Below are positions 19,124 through 27,571 of a stretch of 55,199 nucleotides of DNA, piece after piece; within the stretch, counting starts at the first letter, position 1, and each line of letters opens with the position of its first letter. The notes beneath the pieces were generated by a model. It did not search any database. It was not told where the DNA came from and worked only from the letters and a program-made list of their open reading frames with translations. The stretch is from an uncultured Oscillospiraceae bacterium (GTDB lineage: Bacteria > Bacillota > Clostridia > Oscillospirales > Acutalibacteraceae). Location: contig CAJJLZ010000018.1 in the NCBI GenBank assembly GCA_905192745.1, positions 1-55,199 on the forward strand, written 5' to 3'. Both the position numbers and the translations under genes were made by a program.

Positions 19124-21637
19124 TTGAGGAAGAATCATTTGCTGCGGCGGACGATCGCCCTGCTCTGCTGTGCTTTGCTGGGGCTGTCCGCAGCCGGGTG
19201 TAAGGGAGGGAAAAACGTCGTGTCCAGTCAGCCATCTTCGTTCGGCGAAAGCGCCGATACGAATGTGGATTTCCCCGAGGAAAAGCCCAATCCCCCTGTG
19301 CGTATTCCCGCGGCCCCGGAAAAACCGGCGGTTGACGAAGCGGCGCTTTCCCCCTATGGCCGCCCCGCGCCGAAATGGATGCGGGACAGCGAAATGTATA
19401 CGGAATACAGCACAAGCGGCTTAACGGAAGAGGAGGATATTCGGGAATGGGATTCCTATTTCTCCTTTCTGATGGGCGCTCCCTGGGATTCGGCGACTAC
19501 CAGCGTATATACCGACATGGGGTTGCGAAGCGCGTCGTATTTTGATCCCTATCATGTATTCTCCAACGAGGATATCGCGGTAATGGACGCCGACGGGAAT
19601 TTCGTGCAGTCGGATTACATCGAACCCGGCCGGAACGACCTGTATGTAGTATGCCATAATTGCCCGGAGGTTACCTTCCCCTGGGCTCACGCTTACATCG
19701 ACAAGGCCATGTCCTTCGGTGCGGCGGGGATGTTTTTTGATGATATCCGCGCTCCTTATGCCTCCATTGCAAAGGACTATAATACCTGCTATTCGACGAA
19801 GCATGAGCACACTCTTTCCGGGACAAATACCGAAAATTATTTTGGCAGCACCTTGAAGGACATTTACGAATATGTCAAAACAAAAAATCCCCAGAACTAT
19901 GTAGTGCTGAACGGCGGTATGCCTTTGGTGACCGACAAGGCCGACCCCAGCACCGTCGAAAAGCTATGGCCTTTTGCCGACGCCCTGATGTGGGAGCATG
20001 CCATCTATGATTCCAACACAAAAAAATGGACCTCCTGGTCCATGCTGAAGCAGGCGGCGGAACGGCTGGCTCCCGGAATCGCCAACGGCAAGGTGGAGAT
20101 GCTGCTCTCCTATAGCTATGAAAAAATGAGCAAGGACCTGGCGCTGGAAGCGGCGATATACACCATCGCTTACTGCCGGATGTACGACCTTTGCTGGGGC
20201 GACTATCATTCGTTGTACAAATCCTCCATGGACCGGGAACTGGTCAAGGAACTGTACGGCGTCAAAACCGGGCCGGCGGGCAGCTTCGGCGTTTTCTACG
20301 GCACGGTATCGGACGAAGCAAGCGGCGTCCGGCTGTCCGGCGTCACGGTAGAAGCGGGCGGACAGAAAACCCTCACGGATGACAACGGCTGCTTCTCAAT
20401 CACCCTGCCCGCCAAGCAGATCACTGTCAAGCTGAGCCGCGAAGGGTACGAGACAGCCGAGCAACGGGTCAGCGGCTACCAGGACAATCTGACGCTGAAA
20501 AAGACCGGTGAGGGAACCGTATATTATGTCGCATCGTATGGAAGCAACGACAATGACGGCAAAAGCGCCGACAAGCCGTGGAGAAGCCTGAATTATGGCG
20601 ACGCCAAGAAGCTGCTGAAGCCCGGGGATACGGTGGTGGTCGCCGCCGGGCAGTACAGCGTGCCCAACGAAACCAACTACAACTGCTCCGGCACCACAGA
20701 AGCGCCCATCACCTATATCGCCGACGGAGAGGTGACGATCCGCACTGCAGCCGGCGAAGGCGTCCCCTTCCGGCTGAACGGCAGCTATATGCTCTGGGAC
20801 GGCTTCCGCTTTCAGGGGAGCGAGACCGGGGTAAAGAGTCTGATGCAGATCAACGGAGAGGGCTGCCATATCCGGAACTGTGTATTCAGCGACACCGCGT
20901 TCTATAACGCGGAAAATAAGCTGGATGCGGAATCCGCCGTCACCATCCGCGGAAAAGGGACGAAATTCCATCACAATGTGCTCGGCAGCGACCTGTACAC
21001 GCCGGTTGCCGTGTTGGTGGAAGAGTCGGGAGACATTCTTCTGGCGCACAACACCTTTGACGGAACGCTGGCCTCCGGTGGAAAAGCCGCTGCGGCGGTG
21101 AAGCTGGCCTCTTCCAAGCAGACCGATACGATCAAAAACAATGTGTTCAACAGCTTTGGCCAGGCCTTTGCCAACGGAAGCGCCGGCGCGCAGTTTGGCG
21201 GCAATCTGTTCTACGAATGCGAAAACGGAGACAGCGGCTGTGTCGGAGACAAGGACATATCCGGTAAAGCCCCCGGCTTCATGTGGCAGCCGACAGGGGA
21301 TTATGACCTGAGACGGGACGGTGCCGCCGTCAACGCAGGCGTGGACGCAGGCTTTGCCTTCCGCGGCCAGGCGCCGGATATCGGGGCATTTGAATCAGCT
21401 GCCAACGCGGCCTGTGAACCCAAAACGACGGACGGTGTGATCTACCGTACCTTTGCGGGTAGCGTGGTTTTGATCAACACGGCCAAAAGTACAAAAACCG
21501 TCACTATTCCGCTGGGCAAGGGCGGCGCGGTCCTGCGGGAAGTCGGCTACGGCAAAACCTGCACTGCCGACGGCAGCGGCAACCTGCAGGTAACCATTCC
21601 GGCGGACGAAGCCCGTATTCTCCAAATCGCGCGGTAA
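19124..21637 (+). CDS. Multidomain lipoprotein: glycosidase-like barrel + regulatory-like beta domain + right-handed beta-helix
   Basis: About 837 residues from TTG 19124 (AAGGAG at 19109-19114, 9 bp upstream; TTG 19118 also possible). Lipobox LSAAGC. Residues about 60-385 look like a glycosidase-type TIM barrel, with AAGMFFDDIRAP (adjacent Asp at about 204-206) and DALMWEHAIYD. Residues about 389-460 resemble a carboxypeptidase-regulatory-like fold (GVFYGTVSDEASGV, TDDNGCFSITL). Residues about 464-755 look like a parallel beta-helix (YYVASYGSNDNDGKS, then repeated HN/RN turns) as in polysaccharide lyases. A small beta domain ends the protein. It would act on a glycan outside the cell. The barrel family is not recognised with certainty. 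Confidence 0.75.
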   Translation: MRKNHLLRRTIALLCCALLGLSAAGCKGGKNVVSSQPSSFGESADTNVDFPEEKPNPPVRIPAAPEKPAVDEAALSPYGRPAPKWMRDSEMYTEYSTSGLTEEEDIREWDSYFSFLMGAPWDSATTSVYTDMGLRSASYFDPYHVFSNEDIAVMDADGNFVQSDYIEPGRNDLYVVCHNCPEVTFPWAHAYIDKAMSFGAAGMFFDDIRAPYASIAKDYNTCYSTKHEHTLSGTNTENYFGSTLKDIYEYVKTKNPQNYVVLNGGMPLVTDKADPSTVEKLWPFADALMWEHAIYDSNTKKWTSWSMLKQAAERLAPGIANGKVEMLLSYSYEKMSKDLALEAAIYTIAYCRMYDLCWGDYHSLYKSSMDRELVKELYGVKTGPAGSFGVFYGTVSDEASGVRLSGVTVEAGGQKTLTDDNGCFSITLPAKQITVKLSREGYETAEQRVSGYQDNLTLKKTGEGTVYYVASYGSNDNDGKSADKPWRSLNYGDAKKLLKPGDTVVVAAGQYSVPNETNYNCSGTTEAPITYIADGEVTIRTAAGEGVPFRLNGSYMLWDGFRFQGSETGVKSLMQINGEGCHIRNCVFSDTAFYNAENKLDAESAVTIRGKGTKFHHNVLGSDLYTPVAVLVEESGDILLAHNTFDGTLASGGKAAAAVKLASSKQTDTIKNNVFNSFGQAFANGSAGAQFGGNLFYECENGDSGCVGDKDISGKAPGFMWQPTGDYDLRRDGAAVNAGVDAGFAFRGQAPDIGAFESAANAACEPKTTDGVIYRTFAGSVVLINTAKSTKTVTIPLGKGGAVLREVGYGKTCTADGSGNLQVTIPADEARILQIAR

Positions 21638-21655
21638 CACATTGGCGGGAGCAAC

Positions 21656-21699
21656 CGAGGAAAGACGGCCCGTGCATTATGCAGGGCCGTCTTTCCTCG
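21656..21699 (+). terminator. Strong hairpin after the multidomain lipoprotein gene
   Basis: Perfect 16-bp inverted repeat: CGAGGAAAGACGGCCC (21656-21671) pairs with GGGCCGTCTTTCCTCG (21684-21699) around a 12-nt loop, 18 bp past the stop codon. There is no T-run after it, so it could terminate weakly or stabilise the upstream mRNA. It marks the likely end of the long locus A transcript before the UroD gene. Confidence 0.6.
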
Positions 21700-21728
21700 A
21701 CTTGGAGAATGAATATCCCGTGCATTTC

Positions 21729-21744
21729 TTTGGCATATGCCAAA
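21729..21744. promoter_or_regulatory. 16-bp perfect palindrome upstream of the UroD-family gene
   Basis: TTTGGCATATGCCAAA is perfectly self-complementary and lies 78 bp upstream of the UroD-family start, after the preceding hairpin. Its size and symmetry fit a dimeric repressor or activator site. No clear -35/-10 pair is visible next to it, so the regulator and promoter are unknown. Confidence 0.4.
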
Positions 21745-21822
21745 TGGATCTCGTCCGGTTTTCATCGGCGGACATATGGCGCCGGAAGGGATCTGCGGCA
21801 TTACTGAAAAGGGAGGATTTTT

Positions 21823-22878
21823 ATGCTGAGCAACCGGGAAAATTTTTTTCGGGTCATAGCAGGCCGGGACTTTGACCGTATTCCCCTGTTCCTGAGCCTG
21901 TGCGATCAACTGATTGAGCGGCTCCGCACGGAACGGGGCGTGGAGGATTACCGGGAATATTACAACATCCCCTTCGCATACGCGGGCCCCGCCGGTTCCC
22001 TCCATCCGGTGGACTATACGCCGTATTTTCAGGGAAAGACGGTGGATTATATCGGTGAATGGGGAGACGGCCACCGATACGGCGGCACAGAGCATTTTAC
22101 CCATTATGTCTCCTGTATGGAGAAGTTTGAAACGCCGGAGCAGGTGCGTGCTTTCCCTTTGCCGGATGTACTGGCGGATTACCGCTGGGAAAACACGGCC
22201 GCCGAGATCGCCGCACTGAAAGCACAGGATAAGATCGTCCTTGGCAGCATCAACATCGACGTGTTTGAGCCGGCGTGGTACCTCCGGGGGATGGAGCAGA
22301 TGCTGATGGATTTTTACGACGATGAAGAAATGGCCTTTGCCTGTCTGGACCGGATTGGAGACTGCAAGGAGCAGGTGGCCGTCCGTCTGGCCCGGGCCGG
22401 CGTGGATGTGGTGATCTTCGGGGACGATGTCGGAACCCAGAACGGGATGATGATTTCGCCGGCGATGTGGCGGAAATATCTCCAGCCCCGGCTGAAGCGG
22501 ATGATCCGGATGACGAAGGAAGCCAATCCGCAGGTCCTTTGCTATTATCATTCCGACGGAGATATCCGTGCCATCCTGCCGGTGCTGCTGGACTGCGGAA
22601 TGGATATTCTCAATCCCATCCAGCCCGAGTGCATGAATCCGGCCGAAATTTACCGAGCCTATCATGACCGCGTCGTCTTGTGGGGGACGATCGGCACCCA
22701 GACGACCATGCCCTTTGGCACGCCGGACGATGTGCGGACAAAAGCACGGGAAATGCTGGAACTGGCAAAAAAAGAAGGGCGCCTGATCCTGGCGCCCACC
22801 CATCTTCTGGAACCGGAGGTTCCTCTGGAAAATCTGGATGCTCTGACGGAAACCGTGCGGAACTTCTCCTGCCGCTGA
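21823..22878 (+). CDS. Uroporphyrinogen decarboxylase (UroD) superfamily protein
   Basis: 351 residues, with GGGAGG upstream of ATG 21823. The fold signature is that of the UroD/cobalamin-dependent methyltransferase superfamily: an N-terminal segment RDFDRIPLFLSL, a central DVVIFGDDVGTQNG, and C-terminal strands CYYHSDGDIRAILPVLLDCG, DILNPIQPE and LWGTIGTQTT. Proteins of this group often occur in sugar-utilisation loci rather than haem operons, and no haem gene is here, so haem synthesis is unlikely. The reaction is unknown; transfer of a methyl or carboxyl group from a plant- or host-derived methylated compound is possible. Confidence 0.8.
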   Translation: MLSNRENFFRVIAGRDFDRIPLFLSLCDQLIERLRTERGVEDYREYYNIPFAYAGPAGSLHPVDYTPYFQGKTVDYIGEWGDGHRYGGTEHFTHYVSCMEKFETPEQVRAFPLPDVLADYRWENTAAEIAALKAQDKIVLGSINIDVFEPAWYLRGMEQMLMDFYDDEEMAFACLDRIGDCKEQVAVRLARAGVDVVIFGDDVGTQNGMMISPAMWRKYLQPRLKRMIRMTKEANPQVLCYYHSDGDIRAILPVLLDCGMDILNPIQPECMNPAEIYRAYHDRVVLWGTIGTQTTMPFGTPDDVRTKAREMLELAKKEGRLILAPTHLLEPEVPLENLDALTETVRNFSCR

Positions 22879-22906
22879 AGTCCGGCGGAAAGCCTCTCCG
22901 CTTCAG
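22875..22906. terminator. Possible bidirectional terminator between convergent genes
   Basis: CTGAAG at 22875 pairs with CTTCAG ending at 22906, with an inner GCGGA/TCCGC stem and a small bulge. The hairpin overlaps both the UroD stop and the AraC-type gene stop. It lacks T-runs, so this is a modest prediction. Confidence 0.35.
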
Positions 22907-23793
22907 TGAAATCCAGCCCGTGCTTTCACGGAAGCAGCGTACTCCGTGGGGGTCATGCCGGTTTCTTTCCGAAACTGTTTGGAAAAATACTGCACCGACG
23001 TATAGGCCAGCATGTCGGCAATCTCGTTGACGGGATAAAACCCTTTGCGGAGCAGACGCTTGGCCTCTGTAATTTTCAGATCGGTATAATAGCTCATGAT
23101 GGGGCGGCCGGTAACCCGCTTGAAAATGGTCTTGACATTGGTCGCGCTCAGGGTAGTATAGTCACAGACATCCTGTAACGATATCCGCTTATACAGATTG
23201 TCGTTCAGAAAGGCGATAATCCGGTCCACCTTGTCGTTATCCGATAGAGCCTTGATCGTGGTGCGCAGAACGGTCGTGGAAGGAAACGCATTGTTCCGCA
23301 GCAGATCGATCAGCAGAAACTCCAGATTCAGCCGAATCAGCTGTTCCGCCGCAAAGGTCTGCTCGTGCCGGCGAATCAGTTCACAGGTAATGTAGATATC
23401 CAGCGGGCTGGAAAACGCATTCTGCGCCTCGGTAATGATATTTCTGAGGCAGCCGGCTTGCTGATCGTTCAGATGGAGAATGCGGTTCCCCAGTGTATTC
23501 AACACTTCCGAATGACAAATAAAGGTGAGAACGATAAGGTTGGCCGGATCCTGTCCGTTGCAGTGATGAGTGTGGAACTGGTTCGGGGGATAAAACACAA
23601 TGTCCCCCTGCCGAAGAGGTTTATATTCTCCATCAACATAACTCAGAAGCTCTCCCGAATCCACATAGTTGAGCTCCCAAAAATCATGGGATTCGCCGTC
23701 AAAACGGAAGTTTCGGTCTACCTCAAAAAAATACAGGGTGATAATCTGCTGGACGGGTACCTCTTCCCGCAGAGTGGTGATGACGTATTCCAA
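22903..23793 (-). CDS. AraC-family transcriptional regulator (locus A)
   Basis: 296 residues from TTG at 23793. The N-terminal cupin-like sensing domain has a HDFWELNYVDSGE strand and YPPNQFHTHHC. The C-terminal pair of helix-turn-helix units starts near ISLQDVCDYTTLSATNVKTI and ends with the family signature around YFSKQFRKETGMTPTEY. It is convergent with locus A and likely controls it or the adjacent SGNH gene in response to a sugar. Three tandem hairpin cassettes, each with a TATAAT pointing towards this gene, lie directly upstream. Confidence 0.9.
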   Translation of the reverse strand: MEYVITTLREEVPVQQIITLYFFEVDRNFRFDGESHDFWELNYVDSGELLSYVDGEYKPLRQGDIVFYPPNQFHTHHCNGQDPANLIVLTFICHSEVLNTLGNRILHLNDQQAGCLRNIITEAQNAFSSPLDIYITCELIRRHEQTFAAEQLIRLNLEFLLIDLLRNNAFPSTTVLRTTIKALSDNDKVDRIIAFLNDNLYKRISLQDVCDYTTLSATNVKTIFKRVTGRPIMSYYTDLKITEAKRLLRKGFYPVNEIADMLAYTSVQYFSKQFRKETGMTPTEYAASVKARAGFH

Positions 23794-23821
23794 TACCTTC
23801 GCCCCTTTCCGGCATTATGTT

Positions 23822-24049
23822 GCGCCGCCCAGCCGGCTTCTTATGCGAACCTTATCCGGCGGCGCAATCGAAAATGCCTATCGGCATTTTCCCTCCGTTG
23901 CTATTATACCGTAGCGCCGCCCAGCCGGCTTCTTTTGCGAACCTTATCCGGCGGCGCAATCGAAAATGCCTATCGGCATTTTCCCTCCGTTGCTATTATA
24001 CCGTAGTGCCGCCCAGCCGGCTTCTTATGCGAACCTTATCCGGCGGCGG
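23822..24049 (-). repeat. Three tandem 92-bp hairpin cassettes (family R)
   Basis: The third copy is cut short. Each unit contains a large hairpin closed by GCGCCGCC/GGCGGCGC (23822-23865; 23914-23957; 24006-24049, the last with mismatched ends) and a small hairpin reading GAAAATGCC...GGCATTTTC (23870-23891 and 23962-23983). On the minus strand the order is TATAAT, GGAGGG, an ATG inside the small hairpin, then the large hairpin. In the first two units this ATG opens an 11-codon frame. The array fills most of the gap between the AraC-type gene and the SGNH gene. Related copies are at 53894-54025 and 55072-55199. Confidence 0.85.
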
Positions 24050-24164
24050 ATCTTCCCGTAAAAAGGCGGGAAGGGAAGAATGTGAAAAATGCTGTTGCGC
24101 TTCTCCTGAATGCATTATATCATAAGGATATCTGCCGGTGCAATGACTGGAAAGGGTGCTTGTC

Positions 24165-25244
24165 ATGGATATTCGGGAATTGGATCAGAATTTTAATTTT
24201 GGAAATATCAGCCGGGACGACCTCCTTTGGCTGGATCGGGAAACCCCCGGTATAGAGATGAACGGGGCGGCGGATCCGGTCAATTTTTATCGCATTGCCA
24301 AAACGGACGCCAGCCGATTGCCCTATGCGGTCCAATGCATCTCGGAAAACACCGCGGGCGTACGGCTCCGCTTTCGCACCGACGCCGATTATATCGCCCT
24401 CAAGGCGGTCATTCGGTATGCGGACGATATGTCCCACATGCCGCGGAGCGGCTCCTCCGGTTTTGATCTGTTTGCCGGCCCAGCCGGAAAGCCGCCTTTC
24501 TTCCGCAAGGCGTTTATGCCGGAGAACGGACGGCGGGAGGTTTCCGGCGAGGTGTTTCTGCCCGGGCGGGAGGAACGGGACATTCTGCTGAATTTTCCGC
24601 TGTATAACGGCGTACAGGAAATAGCCGTCGGTCTGCCGCCGGACAGTTGGCTGAAGCCGCCCTCCCCCTTTCGGTTTCCGTCGCCAGTGGTGTTTTACGG
24701 CTCCTCCATCACCCAGGGCGGCTGTGCTTCGCGTCCGGGGAACGCTTATCCGGCAATCGTCTGCCGGGAGCTGAACGCGGACATGTTCAATCTGGGCTTC
24801 ACAGGGAACGCCAAAGGTGAACCGGAAATGGCGGCATATATCGCCGGGTTGGATATGTCCGCTCTGGTACTGGACTACGACTATAACGCCGCCAGCGCCG
24901 AAGCGCTCAAAGCGACGCACGAGCCGTTTTTCCGTATAATTCGGGAACGGCATCCCTCTCTGCCGATTCTTCTGCTGTCCAAGCCCAACGTGGACAACGA
25001 CGAAGCCGAAAGTGCGCGGCGGCGGAACGTGATCCTGCAAACTTACCGGCAGGCAATGGAAAGTGGAGACCGGCGGGTCTATTTTCTGGACGGCGCTTTC
25101 CTTTTCGGGACAAGCTATCGGGATTGCTGTACGGTAGACGGCTGCCATCCCAACGATCTGGGCTTTCTGCGGATGGCGGAGGCCGTCCTGCCGGTTCTGC
25201 GCGCAGCGATGGAGGACAATCGTACAGAACCATCCCATCACTGA
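24165..25244 (+). CDS. SGNH/GDSL-type hydrolase with N-terminal beta domain
   Basis: 359 residues from ATG 24165 (AAAGGG 8 bp upstream; GTG 24156 is possible). No signal peptide. The N-terminal part (about 1-170) is a beta-rich domain like those in two-domain carbohydrate esterases. The SGNH core has block I FYGSSITQGG (nucleophile Ser), a glycine block II in NLGFTGNAKGE, and block V DGCHPNDLG with the Asp-x-x-His dyad. A carbohydrate deacetylase role fits the glycosidase neighbours. Its last 41 bp belong to the 423-bp direct repeat, and a 50-bp diverged fragment of this gene occurs at 48367-48416. Confidence 0.88.
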   Translation: MDIRELDQNFNFGNISRDDLLWLDRETPGIEMNGAADPVNFYRIAKTDASRLPYAVQCISENTAGVRLRFRTDADYIALKAVIRYADDMSHMPRSGSSGFDLFAGPAGKPPFFRKAFMPENGRREVSGEVFLPGREERDILLNFPLYNGVQEIAVGLPPDSWLKPPSPFRFPSPVVFYGSSITQGGCASRPGNAYPAIVCRELNADMFNLGFTGNAKGEPEMAAYIAGLDMSALVLDYDYNAASAEALKATHEPFFRIIRERHPSLPILLLSKPNVDNDEAESARRRNVILQTYRQAMESGDRRVYFLDGAFLFGTSYRDCCTVDGCHPNDLGFLRMAEAVLPVLRAAMEDNRTEPSHH

Positions 25245-25626
25245 AAGACGAGGTTTCTTATGAATATTGACGCACTGCTAAGCCGAATGACTCTGCGCCA
25301 GCTTCTGGCGCAGATGACGCAGCTGGATTATACCTTTTTGCCCCCGAGGAAGGGGGAGAAATAACCGGCCCGCTTCATCGGATGGGTATCCGGGAGGAAG
25401 ATGTCGACTGCTGCGGTTCCGTACTCAACATCACCGGCGCCGCTCTGACCCGCCGGGTACAGGAGGAGCACCTGAAAAAGGACCCCAACCGGATTCCTCT
25501 TTTGTTTATGCGGGATGTTATTCACGGTTTCCGCACGATCTTTCCCATCCCGCTGGCACTCGGCTGCTCCTGGAATCCCGCGCTGATGCGGCAATCCGCC
25601 CGAGTTGCCGCCAGAGAGGCCGCCGC
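25204..25626 (+). repeat. 423-bp direct repeat, left copy
   Basis: Identical by eye, at a constant offset of 23,354 bp, to 48558-48980. It spans the last 41 bp of the SGNH gene, the short spacer and the first part of the GH3 reading frame. Identity stops abruptly on both sides. The two copies bracket locus B. Confidence 0.9.
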
Positions 25627-25651
25627 CGCGAGTCTGCCCGAAATCGGCTGA
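25260..25651 (+). pseudogene. 5' fragment of the GH3 glycosidase gene
   Basis: Begins at the same ATG as the right-hand GH3 gene. It carries the same shortened C-tract (25341-25345) that shifts frame after about 28 codons. It then runs in the GH3 frame (MGIREEDVDCCGSVLN) until homology breaks at 25626, and ends at a stop at 25649-25651 after a short unrelated tail. The active-site aspartate region is absent, so this cannot be a functional enzyme. Confidence 0.85.
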
Positions 25652-25728
25652 TTCCGGCCGATTTCCCTTTTGCCATCTCCTTCCCAGTAGATACGCCTCC
25701 CACAAGGCTACATACTGTTTATTCCACA

Positions 25729-25764
25729 GCACCCCCTGTCCGGTTGGACAGGGGGTGCTTTTTT
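25729..25764 (+). terminator. Rho-independent terminator left of locus B
   Basis: GCACCCCCTGTCC (25729-25741) pairs with GGACAGGGGGTGC (25746-25758) around a GGTT loop, followed by TTTTTT. It is a textbook hairpin that should insulate locus B from transcription entering through the SGNH/GH3 fragment. Confidence 0.88.
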
Positions 25765-25794
25765 CTTATCTTTTCGATTTCCGGCGTCACATGA

Positions 25795-25993
25795 CGGTTC
25801 CTGCGACCGCTGCCCCTGCCGCCAAGGCTCTCCCGGTGAAAGCGGCAATATATGCCGCGCATGACGTGCCGAAGGAGTTTTCCGGGCACCGGCGGGGTAA
25901 AGGCCGACGCCGTGTGGAAGCCGGTTTATCTCGACGCCAACGGCATCCACGGCCGGAAAGAGGGGCTGCCGAACGACAAACCTCCAGCATGAA
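25795..25993 (+). pseudogene. Degraded fragment of a surface-lipoprotein gene like the one at 279-1121
   Basis: Over about 200 bp the sequence closely follows positions 472-672: GACCGCTGCCCCTGCC, then AAAGCGGCAA, GCCGACGCCGTGTGGAAGCC and TCGACGCCAAC. It contains small indels and substitutions that destroy the frame, and neither the signal peptide nor the end of the domain is present. Locus A is preceded by this gene family, so locus B probably once was too. Confidence 0.75.
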
Positions 25994-26183
25994 TCGCAGG
26001 AACTTGAAGGAATCATTTTCGTCGTTTTGCCCTCCGGAGAGGGAAACGGAAGCCGATGGACATCAGCATACTTTTTTCCCGACAGAACATCCAGAAATTC
26101 CGGTATTTTTAGAAAAAAGTCAAATTGGTTTCCGTTTTTTGCGAAAACAGGTTGAAAAAGATGACATCTCATCTAATAATTCA

Positions 26184-26192
26184 TGTTATAAT
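26184..26192 (+). promoter_or_regulatory. Extended -10 promoter for the locus B start
   Basis: TGTTATAAT at 26184-26192 is a perfect TATAAT with an upstream TGn extension. It lies in an AT-rich stretch about 105 bp before the first gene of locus B. A -35 at normal spacing is weak, as allowed for extended -10 promoters. The long 5' leader that would result has no obvious riboswitch. Confidence 0.5.
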
Positions 26193-26297
26193 CTAACCAA
26201 CAGAAAGAGGAAAGCAAGTTGTTTTTATGTTAAAACAGCCTATTTATTCTGTATCTATAAGAAACCATACAGAAAATCGTGTGAAGGAGTGTGTCAG

Positions 26298-27500
26298 ATG
26301 AATCAGAGGGTTAGAAAAGTTCTCTGCTGTGCACTGGCCGCCATGCTGATGGCCGGCGGTACCATCGGCTGTGCGGGTGGTTCAGGAGAGAACGGCTCCG
26401 AAGGGAGCGCCGCCGGAGGGACGGATACCACGACCGCTTCCCAAACCACCGCCTCGTCTGTTTCCAGTTCGACTGCGCAGACGTCTGCCGAGGGAGAGAC
26501 TACCATGCCGACAGAAAACGCCGCCACGACCTCCGGAAAGAAGACTACCGTCAGGCAGACCACCACGACCAAAAAGACCACCACTACGAAGGCGGCCGTA
26601 ACCACTACCACCCGCCGCGCAAGCCTGCCGTCGGACGCCAAGGTGGGAAGCGTAGGCAGCGGTTTCTATTGCGTCAACTTTGACAAGTACGGGTTTGACA
26701 CCAAATGGAAGGACTTGGCACAGAGCGATTATGTCAACACCATGTTCTGCGACAGCACCAAGTTTCTGGCGGAGCTGAAAGAGTACAACGTCAAGGTGTG
26801 GTGCGGCGTCCACGACATTTATACGAAAGTGGTGAACAACACCGCCGGCTGGAAGGACAGCTTCGATGAACTCTATCAGGAGATCAAGGACAGCGGCCAT
26901 GAGGATGCGGTGCTGGGCTGGTATATCGACGAGCCCGACAATATGCCAGCGGTGAAAGAGCTTTCCCGGTACGCCCAGAAATACGGCAAACGCTTCTTCA
27001 TCTGTTTCACCGTGGCGGCCACCAACGGCGAAGTGTACGGCGGCTATCAGGGGGCGGAACATACCATCAGCAAGGATACCATGCAGTATCTGACCGATAT
27101 CGCCGTGGACCATTACTGGGACGTGGACGAAGGGAACAACAAGGCGGGCTATCAGAAACTGTACAAGTCCCTGCATAATGCGATGCCGGACGATTGCAAG
27201 GTGTGGTACATTCCCAACACCTTTGCGGGCTGGAGCATCGTGGACAAGAGCTCGGCGGAAATCCAGGCCGCGGCGAAAATACGCATTCGGCATATCCAGT
27301 ACATGTATGAATGTCTGAAGGCGGAGCCGGTGAAAAACCGGGGAGGCATTCTGTTCTTTGCCTACGATTTCAACTCCTCCGCCGAAAAGCTGTACGGCCT
27401 TTGGAACATCAACGAAAAAACGAACGGCGCATGGAACAGCGTGATGAACGAAGCGATCCGCGTCGGCCGTGAAATCTGCACCGGCAAGATCTCGGGATAA
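26298..27500 (+). CDS. Lipoprotein with glycosidase-like domain and Thr-rich linker
   Basis: 400 residues from ATG 26298, with GAAGGAG about 8 bp upstream; the open frame extends further upstream but through non-coding-like sequence. Lipobox near TIGC, then a Thr/Ala/Ser-rich linker (about 25-115). The remaining roughly 280 residues look like a TIM-barrel hydrolase: VLGWYIDEPDNMPAVKEL near residue 208, FFICFTVAAT, AVDHYWDVDEG and GGILFFAYDFNSS. The acidic pair in IDEPD is a candidate catalytic site. I cannot assign a glycoside hydrolase family. It is the first gene of locus B and would be displayed on the cell surface. Confidence 0.7.
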   Translation: MNQRVRKVLCCALAAMLMAGGTIGCAGGSGENGSEGSAAGGTDTTTASQTTASSVSSSTAQTSAEGETTMPTENAATTSGKKTTVRQTTTTKKTTTTKAAVTTTTRRASLPSDAKVGSVGSGFYCVNFDKYGFDTKWKDLAQSDYVNTMFCDSTKFLAELKEYNVKVWCGVHDIYTKVVNNTAGWKDSFDELYQEIKDSGHEDAVLGWYIDEPDNMPAVKELSRYAQKYGKRFFICFTVAATNGEVYGGYQGAEHTISKDTMQYLTDIAVDHYWDVDEGNNKAGYQKLYKSLHNAMPDDCKVWYIPNTFAGWSIVDKSSAEIQAAAKIRIRHIQYMYECLKAEPVKNRGGILFFAYDFNSSAEKLYGLWNINEKTNGAWNSVMNEAIRVGREICTGKISG

Positions 27501-27571
27501 TCGTATGTTACCGTAAAGGGACTTCCTTTTTGCGGTGGGTAGAGAAAATTTATTTAAAAGGAGAGAGCGCT

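Noticed and set aside
23822..24049. CRISPR array
   Set aside because: The 92-bp units are nearly identical throughout with no unique spacers, only two and a half copies, and no cas genes nearby.
25605..26297. Long N-terminal extension of the glycosidase-like lipoprotein
   Set aside because: The frame is open but crosses a strong terminator, a pseudogene fragment and a promoter; the start at 26298 has a good ribosome site and signal peptide.
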